From: Labilithrix sp.
Lineage (GTDB): Bacteria > Myxococcota_A > Polyangia > Polyangiales > Polyangiaceae
Length of the DNA: 41,841 nt
Assembly: GCA_019637225.1 (NCBI GenBank)
Contig: JAHBWC010000072.1
Span: 1-41,841 of the forward strand
Direction of reading: 5' to 3'
In this document: piece after piece, positions 8,297 through 16,418 of the stretch
Layout of the letters: every line of letters begins with the position of its first letter
Position numbering within the stretch: the stretch's first letter is position 1
The notes under the pieces: generated by a model
Databases searched by the model: none
What the model was told of the DNA's origin: nothing
Seen by the model: the letters and a program-made list of their open reading frames with translations, nothing else
Translations under genes and position numbers: made by a program

Positions 8297-8872
8297 TCAG
8301 GGGTCGCGATCGCGACGACGTCGTCGTTCACGATCGTCACGACGAACGTGCACCGCGGTCTTCACTTCCGGTTTGGGAAGCGGAGTAAGGCGGCGCTCGC
8401 CGGCCTCGCCGGCGTCGTCCTCGTCGGCCGGGGCGGTCTCGTCGCCGTCGTCGCTCTCGTCGTCGCTCTTGCTCTTCGACGTCTTCGTGCGCCCGTCGTT
8501 CGGCGTGAAGCGAATGGTCGTGTTCACCTCGAACTGCACGGTCGTGAGGAGCTTTTGCACCTCGCCGGCGAAGTTCGTGTGCTCGAGAAAATCGCGGATC
8601 TCCTTCGCGACGACGCGGAAGAGGCCGTTCTTCGTCTCGTCGATCTGCTGGAGCAGGTAGTGCGCGATGTCCTTTGGCAGCTTGAGGTCGCCGACGAACG
8701 ACTTCAGGTTGTCGGGAGCCTCTTGCGCCTTCTCGACGCCGAGCTCGACCGCGCGACGCACGATCTCCGGGATGACCCCTTCGAGGCGGCGGCGGCGGCC
8801 GTCCTTGCCACGCTCGTGCGGGCTCTCGGGCGGGACGCTGTCCAGCGGAGGCGGGGCTTCCTCGTCGCTCAT
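8297..8872 (-). CDS. Conserved-looking hypothetical protein, charged tails
   Basis: 191 residues, start supported by AAGGA about 7 nt upstream of ATG 8872. The N-terminal 30 residues are acidic and Pro-rich. Residues 30-125 form an ordered, mainly helical core (VIPEIVRRAVELGVEKA, LKLPKDIAHYLLQQIDE, FRVVAKEIRDFLEHTNF, VQKLLTTVQFEVNTTI). The rest is a highly acidic stretch (SDDESDDGDE) ending in a strongly basic Arg cluster. No signal peptide or membrane segment is seen, so it is probably cytoplasmic. No family is recognised; the helical core followed by charged disorder recalls phasin-like or scaffold proteins, but that is a guess. It lies upstream of the zinc-ribbon gene on the same strand. 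Confidence 0.7.
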   Translation of the reverse strand: MSDEEAPPPLDSVPPESPHERGKDGRRRRLEGVIPEIVRRAVELGVEKAQEAPDNLKSFVGDLKLPKDIAHYLLQQIDETKNGLFRVVAKEIRDFLEHTNFAGEVQKLLTTVQFEVNTTIRFTPNDGRTKTSKSKSDDESDDGDETAPADEDDAGEAGERRLTPLPKPEVKTAVHVRRDDRERRRRRDRDP

Positions 8873-8949
8873 GACGAGTCCTTAGCTCCTGCTTCGAGAG
8901 GCGTCAACGCGCCGCGTTAGACGCCGCGCGGTTCCAATGCCCGGCGCGC

Positions 8950-9357
8950 TCAGGCCGCGGCGTTCATGAGGATGCGGCTCACGCCGCGCGCGGCCTCGTC
9001 GAGGTCGCGGCTCGACGCCTCGATCGCTTCGAGCGCCTCGACGCGACGCTTCTGCCGCGTGCAGAGGAGGACCTCTTGACCGCCGACCTCGACCGCGCGG
9101 ACGTCGACCTCGTGGCGGAGCGCCTCGACGCGCGACGACACCTGCGTGCTCATCTGGGCCCACGCGCCGTCGGCGAGCAGCGGCGCGTAGGCCGCGAGCT
9201 CTTCGCAGATGGGCCACGAACCGGCGCCGGCGACGACGACGCCCGAGGGGTCGGCGACGACGATGGCGTCGAGATCGCCTCGCGCCCGCGCGGAGCTGAG
9301 CTGGTAGTGCAGAGCGACGAGCGGATCGGAGCTACGGCGGCGGCGGCGGTCGTCCAT
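8950..9357 (-). CDS. Roadblock/LC7-like small protein
   Basis: 135 residues from ATG 9357, with GGGAAA about 6 nt upstream. A basic start (DDRRRRRSSD) precedes an alpha/beta region: helix LVALHYQLSSARARG, strand LDAIVVADPSGVVVAG, helix PICEELAAYAPLLADG, and a strand pair ending in EVLLCTR. The pattern of a helix, then a strand ending Asp-x-x-Gly, then a hydrophobic strand and helix is typical of roadblock/LC7 (MglB-like) domains, which act as GTPase partners or dimerisation modules. No Ras-like GTPase gene is next to it. It is divergent from an FHA-domain gene, sharing a promoter region of roughly 130-170 bp. Domain call is by pattern only. Confidence 0.65.
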   Translation of the reverse strand: MDDRRRRRSSDPLVALHYQLSSARARGDLDAIVVADPSGVVVAGAGSWPICEELAAYAPLLADGAWAQMSTQVSSRVEALRHEVDVRAVEVGGQEVLLCTRQKRRVEALEAIEASSRDLDEAARGVSRILMNAAA

Positions 9358-9490
9358 GTTCACTTTCCCAGCAGCAAGAGTGCGTGGTCGGGCTTCGAGG
9401 GCGAATTGTCCCGCGCCGCCCGCGGTGGGGCCAACAACAGTGCGCCACGCCGGCGCCTGCGGCTCCGCGCGGCCTCGCTTCCGGGTACTC

Positions 9491-10555
9491 GTGGGAGAGG
9501 GAACGTGCGACACTACGGGGAGCGTGCATCTGGTCGTTCCCCCCGGAGGGTCGTTCCGCGAGACGCGCCGCATCGAGCTCGGGGCGCGCGTCCTCACGAT
9601 CGGGCGAGCCGAAGCCTGTGACGTGCGCGTCGACGTCCCCGGCGTCGACGACGAGCACGCCAAGCTGAGCGAGGTCGCCCTCATCGCGGTGGGGCCCGAC
9701 TGCGCCGTCGGCGACGTCCCGCTCGACGCGGGGCAGCGGCGCCTCGTCATCCCCGGCGACGAGATCCAGATCGGCAGCGTCGTCCTCGCGCTCGACGGCC
9801 AGGACCCCGGGCTCGCGGCCGCCGACGGCGCGGCGCACCCCGGGCCGCGCATTCGCGTGGTCGAGGGTCAGAACTTCGGCGACGAGCTCGTCCTCGCCGC
9901 GGAGAACCGCGAGTACGTCATCGGCCGGAGCCCCAAGGCCGATCTCGTCCTCGAGGATCGCGAGGTCTCGCGCGAGCACATCAAGATCGTGCGGCGCGGC
10001 TTCAGCGTCTTCATCTACGACGCGGCGTCCACGCGCGGCTCGTGGCTCGGGCGCTCGGCCGTCTACCAGGGCTCGCGCATCGAGTGGCAGCGCCCGCGGA
10101 TGCTGAAGCTCGGCGCGACGGTGCTCTCGCTCGACCTGCCGGCGGAGGTCCGTGCGCGCGCGCCGGCCGTGCAGGTGAGCGCGCCGATGACGCCGCCGCC
10201 GCGCGTCCGACCGGCCGCCGACAAGCCGAGCCCGTCCGGGCCCCCCGAGGCCAAGGCCGCCGAGGCGGGGCTGCCGGCGAACGTCGGCGTCTACCACTAC
10301 GAGGCCAAGCCTCAGCCGACCGCGCCGTCGCCGTCGCCTCCGAGCGCGGAGCCCGCGCATGCGGCGCCGGTGCACCTGCCGATCGCTCCGTCCGTGCCTC
10401 CGCCGGCCGCCTCGCGCACGGGGGTCGGAGGGTCGCGGACGGCGTGGAAGAAGACGGGCCCGACGATCGGACGCGCCTCGGGGCTCCTGCTCCTCGCGCT
10501 CGCCGGGCTCGCGATCCTCGGCGTGCTCTTCGTCGTCTTCTCGCTGATGGAGTGA
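9491..10555 (+). CDS. Tail-anchored FHA-domain protein with tandem FHA folds
   Basis: About 354 residues from GTG 9491; the frame is open from ATG 9356, which would overlap the divergent gene, and GTG 9524 is also possible, so the start is unsure. An N-terminal FHA-like unit (LTIGRAEACDVRV, then DDEHAKL) is degenerate. A second unit is canonical: VIGRSPKADLVLEDREVSREH followed by STRGSWLG, carrying the Gly-Arg, Ser and His residues that bind phosphothreonine peptides. A disordered Pro/Ala-rich stretch of about 100 residues follows, then a C-terminal hydrophobic segment (LLLLALAGLAILGVLFVVF) with only four residues after it. This suggests a tail-anchored cytoplasmic reader of Ser/Thr-kinase phosphorylation, consistent with the kinases elsewhere in the window. 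Confidence 0.8.
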   Translation: MGEGTCDTTGSVHLVVPPGGSFRETRRIELGARVLTIGRAEACDVRVDVPGVDDEHAKLSEVALIAVGPDCAVGDVPLDAGQRRLVIPGDEIQIGSVVLALDGQDPGLAAADGAAHPGPRIRVVEGQNFGDELVLAAENREYVIGRSPKADLVLEDREVSREHIKIVRRGFSVFIYDAASTRGSWLGRSAVYQGSRIEWQRPRMLKLGATVLSLDLPAEVRARAPAVQVSAPMTPPPRVRPAADKPSPSGPPEAKAAEAGLPANVGVYHYEAKPQPTAPSPSPPSAEPAHAAPVHLPIAPSVPPPAASRTGVGGSRTAWKKTGPTIGRASGLLLLALAGLAILGVLFVVFSLME

Positions 10556-10731
10556 GCGACGCGCCGATGGAGTGAGCGCGTCCCCGCGCCCGCCGAGATC
10601 CGACGCCTCACGCCATCATCGGCGGCCGCGAGGGCGCGATCGTCTGCGGGTGGTTGTCATCAGGCCGGTCCGCGGCTAAGTCCTCGCGGCGCGCACCCGG
10701 CGAGCTCCGCGGCCGATCGCCGCCCGTCACC

Positions 10732-11031
10732 ATGTCGTTCACCACCAACGATGTCATCGAGATCGAGGCCTCCCAGTTCCGCGCCGTCGGCCGCGTGAGG
10801 AACGTCATGGGCGATCGGATCCACGTGGCGCTCGAGAACGGCTACCTCCCGTGGATCGACGATCCGGTCCTCGTGCGCCACGCGGGCGACGTCGCCGCGC
10901 CGGCGGTCGACGCGCGGATCGTCCATGCGAGCGGGCCGACGGCCATGATCGAGCTGCTCGACGTGACGCCGAGCGCTGGCAGCAGCGATCGCCTCCCGCC
11001 CACGCGGGACACGATGACCGACGAGACCTGA
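10732..11031 (+). CDS. Small beta-rich hypothetical protein
   Basis: 99 residues from ATG 10732 (MSFTTNDVIEIEAS); the frame is open upstream to an ATG at 10654, but that extension is basic, low-complexity and unlike a protein domain. The body alternates short strands (VIEIEASQFRAVGRVRNV, RIHVALENGY, DARIVHASGPTAMIELLDV), suggesting a small beta-barrel such as PilZ or a related fold. The RxxxR/DxSxxG signature of c-di-GMP-binding PilZ proteins is not seen. The C-terminus is Ser/Thr/Asp-rich. No signal peptide. It runs convergently into the Cys-rich lipoprotein pair with 7 bp between stops. Function not recognised. Confidence 0.55.
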   Translation: MSFTTNDVIEIEASQFRAVGRVRNVMGDRIHVALENGYLPWIDDPVLVRHAGDVAAPAVDARIVHASGPTAMIELLDVTPSAGSSDRLPPTRDTMTDET

Positions 11032-11038
11032 CCGAGCG

Positions 11039-11866
11039 TCAGTCGCAGCCCGGCATCCCCTGGCTCTTGCCGACGACGCACGGCAGGCAGACCTCGGTGG
11101 GCCCGCAGCCGCCGCGCATCACCGGCGTCGTCGGCTTCAGCATCCCGGCGAAGCACGTGTCGAGGCAGACGCCGGCGACGCCGAGCACGTCGCACTTCAC
11201 CGGCGTGCCCTCGACCATCGCGGCCGGCGCGCAGAGCTGCTTTTCGCCGCAGGTCTCGCGCGAGAGATCGCCGCGCGAGTCCTCGGGGGCCGCTTCCTCG
11301 TTCATGCACACGCCGAAGCCGTGGCAGCAGGTCGGGGCGCGCGCGGCCTCGCCGCCCGAGCACGGCGCCTCGTACACGCCGATGTCGCCGCAGAGCTGCG
11401 TGTCCTTGCCGTTGGTCGGGTCGACGCACGGCGCGCAGCGCTCGTCGGGCTCGCAGACGTCCTGCTTGAGCATGTCCTTGTTGGCCTCGATGTCCTTCAC
11501 GAGGAGGCTCAGGCACGCGCCGGGCTTGTTCCCGAGGAAGAAGGTGCACGCCTTGAGCTTGCCGCCGCCGGCGGTGAGCAGGGCGTCCGGCAGGCAGACG
11601 TCGGCGCCGGAGCACGCGGTGAGGTTCTGCGCGGGGATGCCGGTCTTCGCGCCGTCGAAGCAGTGGCCCTTGCCGTCGCCGCAGCTCTCGAGCGTCGAGA
11701 GGTCCGGCTTGACGAAGGGCGACTCGCACGTCCGCGTCTCCTTGCGGGCGCGCACCGGCAAGGTCACCGTCTCCGTCGTCGCCTCGCCGATCGAGCACGC
11801 GACGCCGAGCGCCGCGACGGCGACGACGACGACGGAGCGAAGCCACGCCCCGCGCGCGGGCGTCAT
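11039..11866 (-). CDS. Cys-rich lipoprotein, second of a tandem pair
   Basis: 275 residues. Signal peptide ending LGVAC, so Cys24 is probably lipidated. The mature protein has 25 cysteines including the lipidated one, in motifs such as SCGDGKGHCFD, DVCEPDERCAPC, DPTNG, TCCHGFGVC, VCLDTCFAGM and GCGPTEVCLPC. They match in number and order those of the upstream paralogue, although the intervening sequence has drifted. The likely result is a disulfide-stabilised exported protein anchored to the outer or inner membrane. No catalytic motif or known family is recognised. The ATG overlaps the stop of the upstream paralogue (ATGA), so the pair is one translationally coupled operon. Confidence 0.8.
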   Translation of the reverse strand: MTPARGAWLRSVVVVAVAALGVACSIGEATTETVTLPVRARKETRTCESPFVKPDLSTLESCGDGKGHCFDGAKTGIPAQNLTACSGADVCLPDALLTAGGGKLKACTFFLGNKPGACLSLLVKDIEANKDMLKQDVCEPDERCAPCVDPTNGKDTQLCGDIGVYEAPCSGGEAARAPTCCHGFGVCMNEEAAPEDSRGDLSRETCGEKQLCAPAAMVEGTPVKCDVLGVAGVCLDTCFAGMLKPTTPVMRGGCGPTEVCLPCVVGKSQGMPGCD

Positions 11867-12780
11867 TCCTCGCACCCGGGGACGTTCTGGCCCTTCGTGA
11901 AGCGGCACGGCACGCAGACCTCCGTCTCGCCGCAGCCCTCGGTCTTCAGCACTCCGACGCTCCCCGCGAGGCTCATCATCCCGCTGAAGCAGCGGTCCAT
12001 GCAGACGCCCTCGCCGAGCACGCCGCCGCTGCACTTCACCGGCTTGTTGGCGACGAACGCGGCCGGCACGCACTTGTCCGTGCGCGCGCACGTGTCCTGC
12101 TTCGCCTTGTCGCGCTGCGCCTCGGGGATGGCGCTGGCCGCGAGGCACACGCCGTTGCTCACCCCGTTCGTGGTGCAGCACGGCGGATTGCCGGGCTGCG
12201 CCGCGCCGCCGTCTCCGGCGGCCGGCGCCGCGCACGCGTTCTCGTGCACGCCGATCGGCTGGCAGAAGGGCGTCGCGGCGTTGCCGTTCGTCGGATCGTT
12301 GCACGGGAGGCAGAGCTGATGCGGCTCGCAGACGTCGGGCTTGAGCACGCCTTTGCCCCGCTCCATGGCCGTCGGCAGGAGGCTCGCCGTGACGCAGCCG
12401 CCGGGACCGATGACCGAGGTGCAGGTCGCGAGCGGCTTGCCCCCCGCCAGGAGGATCTCGTCCGGGACGCAGACCTCGTCGGCGTTCGCGCACGCCGTGA
12501 GCTCCTCGGCGATCGGCGACCGGCTCTTGTCGAAGCAGTGTCCCTTGCCGTCACCGCACGGCGTGAGCTTCGTGAGATCGGGCGTGATGAAGTCGTCGGT
12601 ACCGCACGCCGCCGCGGCGCCGCCCGACGCGGAGGTCGTCGTCGTCGTCGTCGCGGCGTCGGGCGACTCCTCACCCTGCTGGACGTTGATGGTCGTCGGG
12701 CTCGCGAGCGTGCACGCGGCGACGGGAGCGAGTCCGAGCGATGCGACGATGACGAGGAGCAGACGGTGCGCTGTCGGCAT
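11863..12780 (-). CDS. Cys-rich lipoprotein, first of a tandem pair
   Basis: 305 residues, with GGAGG 7 nt upstream of ATG 12780. A clear lipoprotein signal peptide ends in PVAAC (Cys23). A Thr/Ala/Ser linker of about 30 residues, including a run of six Thr, separates the anchor from a folded part holding 24 more cysteines. Motifs: PCGDGKGHCFD, DEVCVPDE, DVCEPHQLCLPC, DPTNG, PPCCTTNG, VCMDRCFSGM and GCGETEVCVPC. All cysteines have counterparts in the downstream gene, so the two are an ancient tandem duplication. The even number after the anchor would allow twelve disulfides. Envelope location is well supported; function unknown. It is the first gene of the operon, whose promoter should lie in the 403-bp upstream gap. 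Confidence 0.82.
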   Translation of the reverse strand: MPTAHRLLLVIVASLGLAPVAACTLASPTTINVQQGEESPDAATTTTTTSASGGAAAACGTDDFITPDLTKLTPCGDGKGHCFDKSRSPIAEELTACANADEVCVPDEILLAGGKPLATCTSVIGPGGCVTASLLPTAMERGKGVLKPDVCEPHQLCLPCNDPTNGNAATPFCQPIGVHENACAAPAAGDGGAAQPGNPPCCTTNGVSNGVCLAASAIPEAQRDKAKQDTCARTDKCVPAAFVANKPVKCSGGVLGEGVCMDRCFSGMMSLAGSVGVLKTEGCGETEVCVPCRFTKGQNVPGCEE

Positions 12781-13183
12781 GGGCCAACCTCCGAAGCGCC
12801 TTACTGCGAAGGGCGTACCGCTCGGGGACTTCGTGCGCGAGGCGCCGAATTTGCTCGAAATGTTCGCTTGTTATGCGCCGTATGGTGGCGCGCGGCGAGG
12901 TCGGCGCGAGGCGCTCGCCGGGTCGATCCGGCGGGCCAGACGGATCGGAACGATTCGATCCGACGCTCGTCGAGAGGGCGGCTCGGCGACCGACGGCGTC
13001 GAGGCGGCGCCGCCCCGCCGGCGGCCGCCCGGAAGCGCCGCTCCGGGCGATCGCGCTCCTCTGCGGTGCCGGTGCGAGCGCGGCCGCGCCTCGTGCCGGA
13101 GCGCCGGTCGGAGGGGGCGAGCGCGCTGCGACCGCCCGGGACCGGCGGTTGTGTCGGGCCCGGCCCCGTGGCATTGAAGGGAC
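12781..13183. other. Divergent intergenic region between Cys-rich lipoprotein operon and pepP
   Basis: No convincing gene is seen in these 403 bp. An A/T-richer patch at 12848-12888 inside otherwise very G+C-rich DNA is the likeliest place for promoters of the lipoprotein operon on the minus strand, but no -35/-10 pair with good spacing could be picked out. The right part, 12890-13170, is G+C-rich with no hairpin followed by a T run. A purine-rich GAAGGGA immediately before 13184 may serve as the pepP ribosome-binding site, though the spacing is short. Confidence 0.4.
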
Positions 13184-14500
13184 ATGTGCACGTGCCACAG
13201 TGAGCTCTACGGCAAGCGCCGTCGCGCGTTCCTCGACGCCATCGCCGCGAAGGATCCCGACAGCGTCGCCGTCTTCGCGTCGGCGCCTGTCTTCACGCGC
13301 AACAACGACGTCGAGCACGACTACCGTCAGGACTCGGACCTCTTCTACCTGACGGGCTTCGCCGAGCCGGGCACCGTGCTCGTGCTCGACGCGAAGGAGA
13401 AGAAGGCGACGATGTTCGTCCGTCCGCGCGATCCCGAGCGCGAGACCTGGGACGGCCCGCGCGCCGGCGTCGACGGCGTGAAGGAGCACTTCGGCGCGGA
13501 CGAGGCGTTCACGATCGACAAGGTCGGCGAGGAGCTGCCGAAGCTCTTCCAGAACAAGAAGCGCCTCTACTACCGCCTCGGCGCGTACCGCGCCTTCGAC
13601 GACAAGGTCCTCGAGGGTGTCGATCGGGCCCGCGCCCGCGCGAAGCTCGGCTTCTCGTGGCCCGTGGAGATCGTCGATCCCGGCACGATCCTCCACGAGA
13701 TGCGCCTCTTCAAGAACAGCGAGGACCTCTCCTCGATGCGTCGCGCGGCCGACATCACCGCCGAGGCGCACGTCCGCGCGATGAAGGCGACCAAGCCCGG
13801 CATGCACGAGTTCCAGGTCGAGGCGATGCTCCTCGAGACCTTCCGCATGCACGGCTCGGAGCGGCCTGCCTACGGGAGCATCGTCGGCTCGGGCGCGAAC
13901 GCGACGATCCTCCACTACCGCCAGAACAACCGGAAGATGGAGGACGGCGAGCTCCTCCTCATCGATGCCGGCTGCGAGTACGACTACTACGCGAGCGACG
14001 TCACGCGGACGTTCCCCGTCGGCGGGAAGTTCACCAAGGAACAGCAGGCGATCTACGAGCTCGTGCTCGACGCCCAGGAAGCGGGCATCGACAAGACGCG
14101 CAAGGGCAGCTCGCTCGAGCAGATCCACGCGTCGTGCGTCGACGTGATCACGCGCGGCCTCGTGAAGCTCGGGCTCCTCTCGGGCGAGGTCGATCAGCTG
14201 ATCAAGGACGAAGCCCACAAGCCGTTCTTCATGCACAAGACGAGTCACTGGCTCGGCATGGATGTCCACGACGTCGGCAACTACTACGTCGGCGGAAAGG
14301 CGCGCCCGCTCGAGCCCGGCATGGTGCTCACCGTCGAGCCGGGGATCTACATCTCGAAGGACAACGACAAGGTCCCGCCGTCCTATCGCGGCATCGGCGT
14401 GCGCATCGAGGACGACATCCTCGTCACCGACGGCGACCCCGACAACCTCACGCGGCACATCCCGAAGACGGTCTCGGAGCTCCAGGCCGCCTGCGCGTGA
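13184..14500 (+). CDS. pepP: Xaa-Pro aminopeptidase (aminopeptidase P), M24B family
   Basis: 438 residues. It removes N-terminal residues that precede proline, using two divalent metals (usually Mn2+). The N-terminal domain (about 1-165) has the typical Asp-Ser-Asp-Leu-Phe-Tyr-Leu-Thr-Gly motif. The pita-bread catalytic domain has all five metal ligands: Asp261 and Asp272 (LLIDAGCEYDYYASDVTRTF), His355 (HKTSHWLGMDVHD), Glu385 (TVEPGIYI) and Glu409 (RIEDDILVT). Length matches the family (about 440). The short start MCTCHSEL is unusual for its two cysteines. It is cytoplasmic: no signal peptide. It stands alone; the gene on the other side is convergent, with 22 bp between the two stops. Confidence 0.95.
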   Translation: MCTCHSELYGKRRRAFLDAIAAKDPDSVAVFASAPVFTRNNDVEHDYRQDSDLFYLTGFAEPGTVLVLDAKEKKATMFVRPRDPERETWDGPRAGVDGVKEHFGADEAFTIDKVGEELPKLFQNKKRLYYRLGAYRAFDDKVLEGVDRARARAKLGFSWPVEIVDPGTILHEMRLFKNSEDLSSMRRAADITAEAHVRAMKATKPGMHEFQVEAMLLETFRMHGSERPAYGSIVGSGANATILHYRQNNRKMEDGELLLIDAGCEYDYYASDVTRTFPVGGKFTKEQQAIYELVLDAQEAGIDKTRKGSSLEQIHASCVDVITRGLVKLGLLSGEVDQLIKDEAHKPFFMHKTSHWLGMDVHDVGNYYVGGKARPLEPGMVLTVEPGIYISKDNDKVPPSYRGIGVRIEDDILVTDGDPDNLTRHIPKTVSELQAACA

Positions 14501-14522
14501 TCGCGAGGCGGAGGCGCCCCTC

Positions 14523-15110
14523 CTAGGCGCTCCGCGCGCCCGTCGGCGACGGCGTCTCGTCGACGCCGTCCGTCTCCGACCCGTTCGTCGCAGAGTTGCT
14601 CGCCGGGGTCGACGCGCTCGCCGCCTCGGCCCCCGACTTCTCGCGCGCGTCGTCGCCGGCCTCGGCCGTCGCGCGCGCGGCGCGGCGCCGATCGCGGCGG
14701 AGCGCGAACGCCCACGAGATGACGCCCATGAGCGCGCCGATCGCCAGGCCGACCGGGATCGTCCCGAGGCACCAGTCGAGCAGCAGCGTGCCGGCCTGAT
14801 CGAGGGCCTGCTCGCGATCGAGCACGACCCACTCTCCGGTACGGACGCGATGCGAGACCTGGACCTCGGCGATCGCGATGAACGGGAGGAAGACCATGTT
14901 CGAGATGCGCGACCCGAGCCACGCGAACAGGCGGTTCTTCTTGAAGAGCGTCGCGAGGCCGATGGCGAGCGGCCCGTGCACCCCGATCGCCGGCGTGCAG
15001 CCGGCGAACGCCCCGATCGCGACCGCCCACCCGATCTCGCGCGGGGACGCCCGCTCGGACATCGCGAGCTTCCAGAGCGTCTTGATCTTCTCCCAGAGCC
15101 GCCGGAACAA
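14523..15110 (-). CDS. DUF2062 membrane protein
   Basis: 195 residues. The N-terminus matches the DUF2062 pattern: a basic amphipathic start (FRRLWEKIKTLWKLAM), then SPREIGWAVAIGAFAGCTP, then HGPLAIGLATLFKKNR and a membrane segment around FLPFIAIAEVQV. A second membrane segment is LGTIPVGLAIGALMGVISWAF, followed by a basic stop-transfer (RRDRRR). The last 60 residues are a low-complexity Ala/Ser/Glu/Asp tail, longer than in most family members. The family's molecular function is unknown; it is an inner-membrane protein. It is divergent from the Xer recombinase with 91 bp between starts, and convergent with pepP. Confidence 0.85.
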   Translation of the reverse strand: MFRRLWEKIKTLWKLAMSERASPREIGWAVAIGAFAGCTPAIGVHGPLAIGLATLFKKNRLFAWLGSRISNMVFLPFIAIAEVQVSHRVRTGEWVVLDREQALDQAGTLLLDWCLGTIPVGLAIGALMGVISWAFALRRDRRRAARATAEAGDDAREKSGAEAASASTPASNSATNGSETDGVDETPSPTGARSA

Positions 15111-15201
15111 GGCCAGGGGACCCTAGCACTCCGGAGCGACGAAGGCCCCCGCCGCTGCCTCGAAGTGGCCCGACCTCGGATCGGCGGCTACGCTGCGCTC
15201 G

Positions 15202-16242
15202 ATGGAGCTCAGCGAGCTCAAGTCGGCGTTCGTCACGCACCTCACGGCCGAGAGGCACGCCTCGCCGAACACCGTCTCCGCGTACGGCCGCGATCTCGAC
15301 GCGCTCCTCGCGTTCGTGGCGGACCGTGCGGGCGAGGGGAGTGGCCCGCGCGTTCGCGCCACGCTCGGCCGGCGGCGCGCCACGCCGCGCCTCGACGTCT
15401 ACGTGCTCCGCGCCTGGCTCGGAGACCTCGCGCGCACGTGCAAGCCGTCGAGCATCGCGCGCAAGATCGCCAGCGTGCGCGCGTTCTGCCGCTGGATGAA
15501 GCAGAACGGCCACGCCGAGACGAACCCGGCCGCCGAGCTCGCGAGCCCGAAGGTCCGTCGCGAGCTGCCGACGTTCCTCTCGGCCGAGGACGCCGCGCTC
15601 GTGATCGAGTCGCCGGATCCGGACAACACGGGCGCGCGCCGGGCGGAAGAGGCCGTGGCGCTCCGCGACCGCGCGTTCCTCGAGCTGCTCTACGCCGCGG
15701 GCCTTCGCGTGTCGGAGGCATGCGGCCTCGATCTCGAGAACCTCTCGCTCGCGGAGCGCACCGTCCGCGTGATGGGCAAGGGCAGGAAAGAGCGGATCGT
15801 CCCGATCGGAAGCAAGGCCGAAGAGGCGCTCGTCGCGTGGCTCGAGGTGCGCTCGGAGCTCGCGCACGCGAAGACGCGCCAGCTCGACGCGCGGGCGGTC
15901 TTCGTCTCGACGCGCGGCCGGCGGTTCGGTCCACGCGCGGCGCAGCTCGTGGTGCGCCGCTACGGCCTCGCGGGCGCCGGGCGAGCGGACCTGCACCCGC
16001 ACGCGCTGCGGCACACGTGTGCGACGCACCTGCTCGACGGCGGCGCCGATCTCCGTGCGATCCAGGAGATGCTCGGTCACTCGTCGCTCTCGACGACGCA
16101 GCGCTACACGCACGTCTCGGTCGCGCACCTCCTCGCGGTCTACGACGCCGCCCATCCGCTCGCGAGCGCCAAGAAGCAGGGCGAGGCGCGAGCGGCGAGG
16201 CGGCCAGGGGCGCCGGCCGCCGGGCGGCCCCCGACGACGTGA
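15202..16242 (+). CDS. xerC: Tyrosine recombinase XerC/XerD family
   Basis: 346 residues. The N-terminal SAM-like DNA-binding domain spans about residues 3-115 (TVSAYGRDLDALL, SIARKIASVRAFCRWM). The catalytic domain carries the full set: Arg169 (AAGLRVSEACGL), Lys193 (MGKGRKERIVPIG), His267 and Arg270 (HPHALRHTCATHLL), His293 (LGHSSLSTTQRYTHV) and nucleophile Tyr302. Xer recombinases resolve chromosome dimers at dif; this is a chromosomal-type XerC/D rather than a phage integrase, judged from motif wording and the lack of any nearby integrase-type cargo. An insertion at about 45-62 and a basic Ala/Pro-rich tail of 30 residues make it longer than the usual 300. XerC versus XerD is not certain. 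Confidence 0.9.
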   Translation: MELSELKSAFVTHLTAERHASPNTVSAYGRDLDALLAFVADRAGEGSGPRVRATLGRRRATPRLDVYVLRAWLGDLARTCKPSSIARKIASVRAFCRWMKQNGHAETNPAAELASPKVRRELPTFLSAEDAALVIESPDPDNTGARRAEEAVALRDRAFLELLYAAGLRVSEACGLDLENLSLAERTVRVMGKGRKERIVPIGSKAEEALVAWLEVRSELAHAKTRQLDARAVFVSTRGRRFGPRAAQLVVRRYGLAGAGRADLHPHALRHTCATHLLDGGADLRAIQEMLGHSSLSTTQRYTHVSVAHLLAVYDAAHPLASAKKQGEARAARRPGAPAAGRPPTT

Positions 16243-16418
16243 CGCGGGCGCGCGCTCGGCGTCCGCGGGACGCCGGCGCCCATCGAGGGCTCGCGAAGAC
16301 GAGGCCCGTTTAGTAACGTTCCGGCCCCGGCCGTTTCCCGCGCAGGCGTGGGCGCCGGCCTCCGCTCCCAGCCGTCCCCGCGCTCGACGTGGGCCTTCGC
16401 ACCCTCGCAATCGTTCCG

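Noticed and set aside
12781..13183. Small protein gene in the lipoprotein-pepP gap
   Set aside because: Open frames there are Arg-rich, run into pepP out of phase, and have no ribosome-binding site.
15202..16242. Integrase of a mobile element or phage
   Set aside because: The motifs are of the chromosomal XerC/D type, and no att-like repeats, phage genes or composition change were seen around it.
16389..16418. GTG start for the sulfatase-like gene
   Set aside because: ATG 16419 gives a better membrane-signal start; neither has a clear ribosome-binding site, so the GTG is kept only as an alternative.
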